Source: Stachybotrys elegans | Lineage: Eukaryota > Ascomycota > Sordariomycetes > Hypocreales > Stachybotryaceae | DNA: 64,000 bases | Direction of reading: 5' to 3' | Assembly (NCBI GenBank): GCA_020746835.1 | Contig: JAGPNK010000005.1 | Span: 1 to 64,000, forward strand | In this document: positions 41,993 through 52,301 of the stretch, piece after piece | Position numbering within the stretch: position 1 is the first letter of the stretch | How the letters are laid out: each line of letters opens with the position of its first letter | Notes under the pieces: model-generated | Databases searched by the model: none | The model's input: the letters and a program-made list of their open reading frames with translations, nothing else | Told to the model about the DNA's origin: nothing | Translations under genes and position numbers: made by a program

Positions 41993-43835
41993 CTACTCGT
42001 CGTCGTTGACGTCGACATTGGTCTTAGTCCACTGGCGTGCAGGAACCTTGCGCTTGAAGAGAATATCGATTTCACGGTAGGATCGGCCCTTCATCTCAGG
42101 CAGATAGAAGAAGGCAACAACGAAGCAAAAGAAGCCAGTGCCGGCCCAAACGTAACCACATCGGGCGCCAAGGTTTCCACCCTGTCGTCATGTTAGCAGT
42201 TAACGGTCTTGGTGGAGAGGGGCAGCTTACGGTAGGGTTGAGCATGTAGCTGGAAAGGAAGATACAGGGGATGTTGACGGCGTAGTAAGCACCACGGCCG
42301 ACACCAGTGGTGAGAGGCCTGAGACGGATAGCAGAGGTCTCTCCGATGATGACCCAGGAGGCAGGGGCAGGTCCCAGAGTGAAGAGGACGGAGACGATGA
42401 GACCGAGCGAGGCCTGGGCGAGGGAGGCGGAAGTCGAATCACCGACGGAACCAGCAATACCGACGGCAACGAGGAAAGCGACGTTGATGAGAGAACCCCA
42501 GACGTAGATGGTGCGGCGGCCGAGGTAGGTGGTCAGGATCCAAGAAAGCATAACGAAGATCATCTGCAGAGCCGAGGTAATGAGACCCAGGGCGAAAGCA
42601 GTGTCGACCTCCATGCCAGCGCCTGCGAATAATATTTAGCATGTGGCGAAAAAAAACCGCACAATTTCGGGAGGAGAGGACGGCTTACGCTCGAAGAAGT
42701 AGACAGCCTGGTTGGCAATCAGGTTGCCAGTCAAGTTCTGGGCAGCATAGACACCGCACACGATGAGGGTACGGTAGAGGTCGGTGCCGCGGAACAGCTC
42801 GAGCAGATTGGGCTCCTTCTCCGTCTTCTCGAGCTCAATGGTACGGCGCATCATGGCAACCTGCTCGTCGATGTTCAAGAGGGACTTTCGACCCAGACGG
42901 CCAACGGCCTTGGCGGCCTCCTCGAGGCGGCCCTTGCGGACGAGCCACCAGGGAGACTCGGGGGCGATGAAGATGAGAATGGCGAGGGGCGTGGGGAACA
43001 GCCACTGGAGCGCAATGGGGATGCTGAGGAGACTTGGGTGAGCGGCTGAGCAGTGCGGCAACGTGAGGGAGACTTACCGGTACGCCCTGCTATGCATGTC
43101 GTTACTGTAGTGGTAGGTGACACCGCCAACGATCATGCTGCCAATGGCCCAGAACATCTGGAGCATCTGGGTGGCGGGAGCACGGAGACGGAGGGGCACA
43201 ATCTCACTGCAGTAGGCCGGGGCGTTGGCAATGAAGATGCCCCAGGGCACACCCTCGAGGAGCTGGGCGACGAACATGACGGCGAGCGAGTCGGCAAAGT
43301 AGAAGATGAAGATGAAGGCATTGAGAAACATGAGGCCGGTGATGGTTGCCCATCGGTATCCGATCCTGCTGGTGATGGGACCGGCGAGGAAGACGCCGAT
43401 AAAGGCTCCGACAGGGCCGCCCATCTGGAGCGCCGACTGCCAGCTGGTGACGATGTGCCATCTATCCTCTTCGCCGGGATTCGGGTATCCGTACTCTCGT
43501 TGGAATGCAGGCAGAGCGATGAAACTGCCCGCAAGGAAGACACAGTACGACTCCATGATCTGCAGAGCCCGCAATTAGCATCAAATAATGGTGTGGCCCG
43601 AGAGTAAATGGCAACTCACGATGGTGCAGGACATGACAAAGGCCCAGAGCGTAGCCATGGGGTACGCCTTGACAGCCTCGATCACACCCATGTTGTGCTC
43701 GGCGTTCTCAGCCTCAATGGCACCCGCCTTGTCAACGCCCTTCTTCTCATCGTAGACGGAGACATGGTCGGCCGTGGTGATGCCCTCCTCGGCCGTGACC
43801 GTGGCCTTGGCGTCGCCAACCGGACTGGTGCTCAT
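41993..43835 (-). CDS. MFS sugar porter, alpha-glucoside/maltose permease type
   Basis: The exons are 43835-43620, 43559-43078, 43023-42689, 42622-42231 and 42181-41993 (1614 nt, 537 residues). This is a twelve-helix plasma-membrane H+ symporter. Sugar-porter marks are GxFLAGPITSRIGYRWATI (loop 2-3), PESPWWLVRKGR (PESPRxL motif), the A-A-Q-N-L-T-G-N of helix 7, LGRRTIYVWG and the late PEMKGRSYREID (PETKGxxxEEID). A 70-residue acidic N-terminal tail is typical of fungal alpha-glucoside permeases. This subgroup carries maltose, trehalose, turanose or cellodextrins; the exact sugar is not readable. All four introns have normal GT-AG ends, and the summed length is in frame. Confidence 0.93.
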
Positions 43836-45603
43836 GTTGGAGGATGTTTTTGCTGCTTCTGGACCCTAGGGTTGTTGGACAAGAGCGTGAGGGCTGGAGA
43901 TGGGGAGGAGAGGAGGGGGACCGGGAAAAGACAAAGGAATGCAGCGGGAGAATGGGAGCTCTTGTAGTCTGTCAGTCCGTGGCCGTTACACATGCATGCA
44001 TGCCTGCGCATGGCTGGCAGCGAATCCGGTTGCGGATGGGGAGCCCACTCGCACGAGCAAATCCAACGCTCCCGCATCCTTCAAGGTCGTCCCAACACCC
44101 CCGGAAAACCGACTTCTTGCTTTATACGCACCAATAACAGGCCGCCGACGAGGAGCAAGGCTGAACCCACTCGCTGCCCCGGACCCCAGCTTCGAGCTTC
44201 GCTTAAGACAGAAATTCTCCCGTCCATTAGGACCACTTGTGTAGCATCCTGTCTTAGAAGGGGGAGGGGGGAGGAATCTGGGGGTGGCCTGCTCCCCCAT
44301 CCCCCCCCCCTTCTCCAGCTTTTTCCCCAACCTCAAAAAACCTTTCCCCTCTCGCGCCAGTGATACACCGAGGAGGGAGGGATGGGGCCCCGCCCACGCG
44401 GGGACAATCTCCTTCCCCCTTTGGATTCATGGGCTCAAGGATCGCCACCCTGGCTCGGCGCCTGGAGAAAAACACGAGGGGGACAAGACGGACAAGAAAT
44501 GACAAGCTCAGGGCCAAGCCGTCCCGTCCCTCTCCAGATTCACCAAGCCAAGACAAGGAGGCTGAGGCTGAGAAACGTCCAACGAGCTTCCATCTCAGAA
44601 TCCCCTCACCTTCTCTGTCTCACCCACGACTCGTGTTTGTCTGTTTGTCTCATGTCATTCGATGGTGGGTCACACGACCATCAAAATCGGCCCGGCCAGG
44701 GGCTACCTAGACCAAGAGAGGCCATGGACGTGCAGGCCGTTGCCAAGCTTGTCTGCTTGCTCATTACTCAGGCCACGGTACAAACAGGGCCCGGGTATAT
44801 TAGGTACCATCCCATGCTGCCCTTGACCGATTGGACACGCGCCGGACCAGCAGACCCCCTAGTGCCCAGGCCCGAGCCAACAGTCGTCCGCCATTGAGCC
44901 TCCTTCGCTGCTCTGCTCTGCTCTTGATCCTGACCTGCGCATATCGGCTATTCGGCTCAACCCAGAGGTCGTGCGCCTGGCCGTGGAAGGATTCCCGAGC
45001 GCCCCGGGGGAGTATACCAGGTTGTATGTAGCTTGCTTCTCCGCACCGGTCGCCAGCGCGTCATCTCGTCGCCTTCCATTGCTGCCAACGGTAAGTTGGC
45101 CGTGCTAATTACTCCGCAATCTTACTTAGTAAAACATCCTTTACCAATGTCCCGGGGCTAGTCAACAGCCGGTCCAATACGTGGAGAGCGCATGCTCCAA
45201 ATCGTGAAGCGAGAAAGGGTCAGCCCAGCGTCACTCGCGCGGTAATAAAAAGAATCGTCTCATGTTCAGGATTCGCAGGATCGAGGTGGTCTACCGGTAT
45301 GCAGAAATCCCCATCTTCGAAATTGACCCCCGTGGGATTCTTCGTGTCATGCGACGCCAGCGAACCATGGTTGGCGACCCCAGATTTCCTCCAATTTACT
45401 CCGTGTCTCGCCAGCAAAAAGTCTGGAGATGCAAGGCGGGGCCCCTGTTTGTTTGTGGAGAATTGATCGCGTGTTTGCGTCGCAACGAAGCCCTCGCCAA
45501 GACGCAGTATCCCAACTCTGGGGGTTGCATACATACATGCCTCTCCGCGACCTCCTGTTTCGTCTTCTCCAACTCAACGGCGAACCGTGGCCCTGGGAAC
45601 CTA
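43836..45603. other. GC-rich intergenic region, no gene seen
   Basis: Upstream of the MFS gene; it contains C-runs (CCCCCCCCCC near 44304) and many overlapping low-complexity frames on both strands. None has motifs or a plausible exon structure. The promoter of the permease lies in the first part and the oxygenase 3' end in the last. Confidence 0.55.
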
Positions 45604-47498
45604 TCACAGTGACTTTGTCCGTTCTTCGTGAGGGGGTACCGAGATGATGAAGGCTAGGCTCGTATACACGTACTCCATGGAGGCATCGTTGCCGTGCTGC
45701 ATCAAACCCTGGTTAGAGAAGATGGTAGAGTCACAGGACACTTACTGCAATATAATCCAATGACAACTCTGACGATTCGGGCTCATTCAGCCACTGCACG
45801 TCCCTCAGCCGTTGAAGAGGCCAGCTCCTTTGGAACATTTCCTCCACCTCACTCGCCGAGTTCACGCATATGTCGATACACTCTTTCCACGGTTGCAGCT
45901 GCACCCCTGCAAGATCGATGTGAGATATCACAGGCTCGTACCATTGCCACCTCGATTCTTTGTTACTCTCAGGACCCTGAACTTGTCCAAACATCTTGTC
46001 GCGAAGGTGCTTGAAGCTGCCGTCGCGCCACGGCTTGCCAGCTGGAGTCTCATCCCTCCGAATCTTCATCTGAAAGCCCCTGTCGATGTCCTTTCCGAGA
46101 ATGGGGAGCAGACGTACCGAGAGTCCTGGAATTGCCATCAAGCTTCGATAGATGGCGGCATCTCCACCCTTGAGCATGAACGGCACCTTTACGTATTCGG
46201 TCGGGTGGGCATGTGGGTAGCTGTGAGAGCAATAGATGCCCAGCAGGCCCCCTGGGTTTCTGTCAGCAAGCAGGGACGGCTTTGCGACTATGGGGTGCAG
46301 GTGGAACGGGTACCCTCTTTCAGAAAGACCGGTAGCTGCATGATATTGCGCATGGTCTGGTAGAACGGGGTCTTGGTACCATCGATGGGCAGGGGCACGG
46401 CAGGCCACGACCGGTTAACCGACTTGTAGTATAGGTTGTAAGTCAGCGTAACTCGATGGCCCTGAGTAACGCTCATGACTTCGTGCTCGCAGTCGCTGTA
46501 GAAGGCAGCCCATTGGATGTCCCCAGAGTGCGAGGAGTTGGTGGACCAATCAAACTCGGCGACTTTACCATCATGTCGAACCTCGAGTACACCACCTGGT
46601 TTGCAGTGAATTCGGATTAGTTGTAGGGTAGGATACAAAATGTATAAGATATGGGGTGTAGGAGTACACACCTGAGTGTTGGAAAGGGAGACAGACAACG
46701 AGCGAACCGAATTGTTTCTCGCCTCGAGGTGTATCCACGTGAGATTTAAACTTTCCCTCGGGACCAGAATACACCTTTAATCTGTTAGAGATGATGTGTG
46801 TAGTTTAAAAAGGAGGGGCAGTTTACATTTAATTTGTAGAGCTGTGCTCTCACACCCAACATTACTTCGCCATCCAGCGAGTCTGTCATCAGCATCGCAG
46901 TAATCGCATCAACGATGCCCGTATCGTAAGGGCAGAAGTTGGTTGAGAATTGCGACGGTTCCAACTTCCCAGCTTTCCTGTATGTTTCATCGAGGACGTC
47001 TTCCTGGCCGCGCCCGAAGGTAGCCGGCTGGCAGTCCAACACAAGCTTCTCGACCATGCGGACATCGGCTTCATCCTGCGTGAACACAGCTTTGAACACG
47101 GTAGGCCCTTCGCCGCTCCGAGATGGAGACGTTTGAGTCTTGTCATCCCAGCGAACAACGACGGGGGGTGTTGATCGCGGAGAACTGCTTGAGTCGTCAG
47201 CGGCATCTGTGCTGGCTACAGTAACACTGCCTCCGCAGGCAAAGTTGGCCCGACGGTTGGATGACTGAAGAGACTTCAGGAGCTCCATGAGCAATGGCTT
47301 GCCCGCTGGGTGGTCATCAGGGGCAAAGAAGATGTCGTCAGGCCGAGCAGGAGGGGGGCCTGGGATGCTGTTCCGATCATACTCATACTCGGCATGGTAA
47401 TCGTATGTGGGACTTTCTGTTTGTGTGTCCGAAGGGGATGCATCATAGTAATCGTATGCCATAATGTCAGGCTCAGACCTCGGGAAATCCGATTGCAT
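45604..47498 (-). CDS. 2OG-Fe(II) oxygenase, prolyl-4-hydroxylase-like, five exons
   Basis: The exons are 47498-46827, 46774-46672, 46595-46314, 46251-45746 and 45708-45604 (1668 nt, 555 residues). Such enzymes hydroxylate substrates using Fe(II), O2 and 2-oxoglutarate. The metal motif is H236-V-D238 in exon 2 (KSHVDTPRG), followed by FGSLVVCLPFQHSGG. The distal His is in YSDCEHEV and the 2OG-binding Arg in GHRVTLTY, in exon 3. Exon 4 continues with GGLLGIYCSHSYPH and exon 5 ends the fold with YGNDAS-like GNDASMEYVYTSLAFIISV. The first 90 residues are acidic and disordered (YDYYDASPSDTQTE). The gene family is widespread in ascomycetes, substrate unknown. Both ends of each intron are GT-AG. 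Confidence 0.85.
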
Positions 47499-50424
47499 GG
47501 TTATGGTTTACGTAAATGGGATCTTGGTTGGGACTGCTGCAGCGAGGATGAAGAAGAGTGGTCTTTTCTACCATTCTTTTTGCCTGAGCTTGAAGTGTTA
47601 TATACCATTCCCTATGAATCATCCCGGTCATTATGAGTTTTGGGCAGATACGCCGAGTTTCAGCAAGCCACTACACCGTGAAGTTTTTCACGAATGCTGG
47701 TTGTTGGTAGTATCTGTTCTAACGTCTCCCAAGCATCACGCTTCACACCCCACATCACCAGGCAGCAGTGGAATTTCGGGAGGACTGCATTCCACACCGC
47801 CTTGCGCCCCTGGCCTCTTGCGGCATTGTGAACACCAAGGCGGGAACTACCGATCCTGAGCCCGGGACGAAGATTTACAACTCTAACATGGCCCTCTGAT
47901 GACAGTAGAAAAATACAGTAGGTTGAAAAAAAGCATGAGGCTGTGGCTGGGATCATGGAAACTTTTATAGCTGCATCCTATGATTGGCCAGGAGCTGTCA
48001 TAGCAAGGGTGGCGTCAAGATAGCATGGTGAATGAGGCTAACCGGGCGCCGCATTACTACTGCCCCTGCTTGCTTTCCTAAGAGTCTCAAAGAACATAAT
48101 ATTTCTCTATCATTGAATTGTCACCATGTCTCACAAGTCTTGAGCTGATCCAGACGCTCTATCACCTTTGTGGCGACCGCGAAGGGGCATTCTTTGTACA
48201 CCCATTCAAGAATAAGAGGATAGGCAGTCACTTGGAAGAAACGACCTGATGGTTGCCCCTCCGCTTTGTTCTCTTTGTTCTCTGGCGTGGATGCGACGGA
48301 GGAAAGAGAAAACAAAGAACTCCCACGAAAGATGTAAATCAGATGAATAGCTGCTGCTAGTTACAGCCGCCCTCGCAAGCACGGACGTGTCAACTCCTAC
48401 TTAAGCTTGCCTCTTTTCTTCTCTGGTCAACGCCAAGATCTTCTCGCTTACTACGGCCATCGGTCTCACCATCTTGGATCTCTTCCACAAATACCCAGCA
48501 GCCGCACCTACTTCCTTGCCTCCTTACAAGCGTCTGTAAGTCTTGAAAGTACAACCCCAATGCGTTAATTGGCGACTAACATCTCGGAGACGCGCCCTGG
48601 ACATACACGATGCACCGGCAATTAGAGTCCCTATCATTTCTCATGAGCGCACTCCCCATTATAATTCTGACGTTCATTTGGAATTTCCTCCAAGGCACCG
48701 CCATCCTTGCCTTCACCATCATCGCTATCCTTTTCAGTGCTATCTCGGAAATCTTCTTTTCCATTATCAGGCGTTTGAGAGAAATCTTTGAATCAGTTAT
48801 TGCACTTTACTTCGTCTTGTACGGCGTAATAGTCTTCGCTATTTTGCGACAATGAGGACATACTGCTTTTGCTAATCAAGCTCAGCATGGCTTCCCAGAC
48901 TCTTCAGCCATGAGACAAAGACTAGAGATAATGTTTCCTACACAAAGTCACTATATAGAGGGGCAGAAAGGGAACAGATAGCAGGTAGACTCAATGATAA
49001 ATTTTACTCAAGCTTTTGGCCGGTTTGGCAACCACTCTCCCCATTATCGCAAGACTCAAATCAGAGATCAGGCGCATCAGTGCGCACACGCCCTGACACC
49101 CACCCTGCCCTTTCCCGCTACCAGCTCTACACTTGCTATCTAGGCCAGCGAAGGGACAGCAATATTGATCAGAGTGCGATGAAATGGCTTGCTTTGGCCA
49201 CAGATAGTATACAAGGCATACAAACGGCGCTGGAACTAGCTGCAGACAGGAAAGAGTGCCTTATCATACCATGGAATGAGATGATCTATGTTATGGACAT
49301 TATGGATGGGATAAGAGTAAGGAAGAACCGCTCATTCAGTGGATAAAGCATAGGCAAGTATGCATCATTCGTACAGATAAAATTGGACTGCAAAGGCCAT
49401 AGTGATGAAACAGTCAATGCCATGACAACAAACACTGAGTTCTCTACCTTCCACTAGTTACTCCTCCACCCAATCACTTTCGAAATGTTCTACAACCAGA
49501 AGTATTAGAGCTTGTGATGGCCGCACATCGCGTGGCCTTCAGCAGCTTAGCGTCCATAATTATGTCCCATTAAATTTTCTCGTATTTCCATCGTCATGAT
49601 GTTGATCATTGCTGCTATAACTAGTAGGTCACACCTTACAGTCAACGCACCCTTGTCGCTGACAATGGCCGTGATCAATTGGGAGGGTATGTATGCCATC
49701 TCGGTCGATACAGTCAGCAAGCCACAGGGACAGGCGGCACTCGCATGGCTCTAGCTCGATATCAAAACCTGCACTAACCTCAACTCCGATTCCATGGCGC
49801 CAATAGTTATTAGGACATTCCCTAGAACTTCGACGGGTCGTGTAAAAGGATGAGTCTAGTGAAATTATCCCGTATCGTCAATCAAACATCAAGATCATTA
49901 TCATGATCAGAGCATCAAGCATTTGTTCCACCCACAATTACTGTGGGCACAATGTGGAATTTCCCGTTCGTGTGCCCCAATGGGATACGGCCACAATTAG
50001 TAGAGCCTGCTTAAACACTGAAGTGCCGCAATCGTTACCAAGTTGAACGGCTCAGCTCGGTAACTCCACAACAATCCCTGATAGCATGCGAGTCATGAGA
50101 GTCCGAGCCTGTCAGACCCAACAAGGTACTAAAACAAGTACTTGGTCATAGATTCTGGAAGACTGCTAGACTAGGAATAATCCACGAGACCCGTAAGAAG
50201 TGGCCCATATGACGTCGAAAGGAAAAAGCCAACAAGGAATAATTACGGAATAGAGACTCGGGCTTGTCGTAATGTATATTGTGTCCAGGAGTATAAGAAC
50301 TAGTTGCTTCTCTGTCACACTATGGTTCTCGCTCATCTGCAAGACGCAACTTCATTTCAAGCCTGTTTACTCGTCCTGGTATCTGAGCATCGCCAAAGCA
50401 CCAAACTATCCAACCAGAGTCCTC
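47499..50424. other. Long intergenic region with one possible small gene
   Basis: About 2.9 kb. The strongest frame is the two-helix ORF at 48610-48855, listed separately. A minus frame at 48121-48315 (64 codons, FFQVTAYPLILEWVYKECPF in its C-terminal half) looks partly protein-like but has no partner exons I can join. Bases 48860-50270 show no gene. The final 150 bases are the promoter of the CE1-type esterase. Confidence 0.45.
48610..48855 (+). CDS. Possible small two-helix membrane protein
   Basis: The ATG at 48610 gives 81 residues. Two long hydrophobic segments (LPIIILTFIWNFLQGTAILAF with its extension, and VIALYFVLYGVIVFAIL) flank an amphipathic basic helix (SIIRRLREIFES). It has no known motif, and the AT-rich composition could produce hydrophobic residues by chance. 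Confidence 0.3.
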   Translation: MHRQLESLSFLMSALPIIILTFIWNFLQGTAILAFTIIAILFSAISEIFFSIIRRLREIFESVIALYFVLYGVIVFAILRQ

Positions 50425-51452
50425 ATGTTTAGACTCTTTGTTCTGGCACTTGGTGCCACCCTTGCCTTTGCGCAAAGCCCATCCTCCGGCTGTGGAAAAT
50501 CCCTCCCAGAGGGTCAGGAGCTTGGAGGGTTCTACAACGCTACGGTCAACAATCGCCGCTTCGTCATCTTCATACCACCGGATTATACTATTTCTGAGCC
50601 TGCGCCTCTGATTGTATCTTACCATGGAGGGTCACGAAGCCCGGAGAACCAGATTGATTTAGACCTGTTCACGGACTCAAAGTACAACACCGACAAGATG
50701 GTGGTCTACCCAGAGGGTACCTCCCTGAGTAATTGTCAAGCGAGCAATACCTGCGCTGAAGTGGGTGTTTCCCGCAATGGAAGATTGGCATCAAAGCACT
50801 GACCGTGTTGTAGCGTTACTGGTCTGTTGATCCGAGGATCACAGCCGATGATGTGGCATTTACGCAGTCCATTCTCGACATAGTTCAGGATACATACTGC
50901 CTTGATACGAATCGCTTCTATGCGTCCGGAAAATCGCAGGGCGGTGGTGTTATCGGCAGTATTTTTGCTTGCACCCCGGCTCTATCCAACGCCTTTGCAG
51001 CTTTTGCGCCTGTCTCTGGGGCCTTTTATACGCCAAACGTCTCTCCATGCGAATCTCCGTTCATGTTCCCCATACCGTGCAATCCGGGAAGAACCAACAT
51101 CCCCATTATTGAGTTTCATGGTGGTCAGGACGACGTAATCAGCTACAATGGTTCGGCGAGGAGAACTGGCGCGTGTTTGCCAAACATTCCTTGGTGGGTA
51201 GAAAGCTGGGCCGTAAGGGATGGGCTCGGTATGACAGGAGAGACAAGGCAACTTGCTGACGACACGCCTAACACAACAATCACCCAATATGGAGTTCAAC
51301 AACAGAAGGGCCTTGTAACCCATGTGTTTGACGCTGTCATCAAGCATGTCTGGCCTTCTAAGTCAACCAACAGCGACAATAACGGAGTGGTTGCTGAATT
51401 TGATGCCACGCCTATTATCATTGACTTTTTCGACGCTCACACTCTAGCTTGA
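50425..51452 (+). CDS. Secreted CE1-type esterase (feruloyl esterase/PHB depolymerase-like)
   Basis: Exons 50425-50760 and 50814-51452 (975 nt, 324 residues) are joined by a 53-nt intron. The ATG at 50425 starts a clear signal peptide (MFRLFVLALGATLAFAQ). SSGCGKSLP and LIVSYHGGSRS (oxyanion loop) are typical of the LpqC/feruloyl esterase B group. The nucleophile is in ASGKSQGGG (G-x-S-x-G), the Asp in EFHGGQDDVI and the His late in VTHVFDAVIKHVW. These enzymes release ferulic or acetyl groups from plant xylan. The linker after the first exon is shorter than in relatives I recall, so a small part may be missing from the model. No carbohydrate-binding module is present. Confidence 0.85.
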
Positions 51453-52301
51453 CAAGTTATTTATTGGTTGTTTGGAAGTACTTCCCATGACACCATAAAG
51501 AGTCGAGCAGGTGGGCGACTGAGGAGTTCTCTCTAGATTGATGGATATAAAGTCACCAAGTTGGGGTTATTGTGCTGTTTCAATTCGAGTCAAGAAGGGC
51601 TTCAGATACTTTCAAGGTCTCTTGGCTAATCACTGAAACACTATTCTTAACCTTTTGGGATAACAGGCTACACCTTGACTGTACGCGCCAGAGAAGTGCT
51701 GCATCTCGTTTCTGTGGGTATGGAGGTCGAATATTTAAGCGCTTTGTACATAGGTAAAACATTATTTGGGTTATTCTGTTGGGTATCGACTTGCTCATAT
51801 ATGGAGCAACTATACGTAATATTCTCATCCATCTATATGGCTAACGCTGCCAGCAGCACGTCTTTTGGCTCGAGCACGTCTTTCGAATATGTACCTGATC
51901 GCAGCAAGGACCAACGCCAAAGCTAAGAGCCCAGAGTTCAACCCAAAGGCCAGCGGTAAAGAGGCTTGTCATCTTGCTGAAATAGTTGAGCGCCTTAGTT
52001 CCACTGCAATTGAGTTTGTTTCTCGAAAACTTGTATCCAATAGCTGCCACTGCTTCAACAGGTGAAGCGGCTATATAGATGGGGCTCTTAGAATCACGTC
52101 ATCCGCACCCTGTATGAAGCAATGCAACAGCGTCCATAGCTTCGGATTATTGGGCGAGCTGCAATGGAGTTCATTGGCTACGGGTCATATGGGACAAACA
52201 TCCTTCTCCTAGAGCGTATTGGGTGCACTTAACACTACCAAACTGTGCTTCCAAGTCAAGCAATATTGTTTCTACCCTCCATTGCCTGGCAAACAACCAC
52301 C
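51453..52301. other. Intergenic, no gene seen
   Basis: About 850 AT-rich bases with short unrelated frames; 3' flank of the esterase and promoter of the next gene. Confidence 0.6.

Noticed and set aside
44282..44897. Several plus-strand frames of 70-170 codons upstream of the MFS gene
   Set aside because: Pro/Arg/Ser-rich frames due to high GC and C-runs; they overlap each other in different frames and lack motifs.
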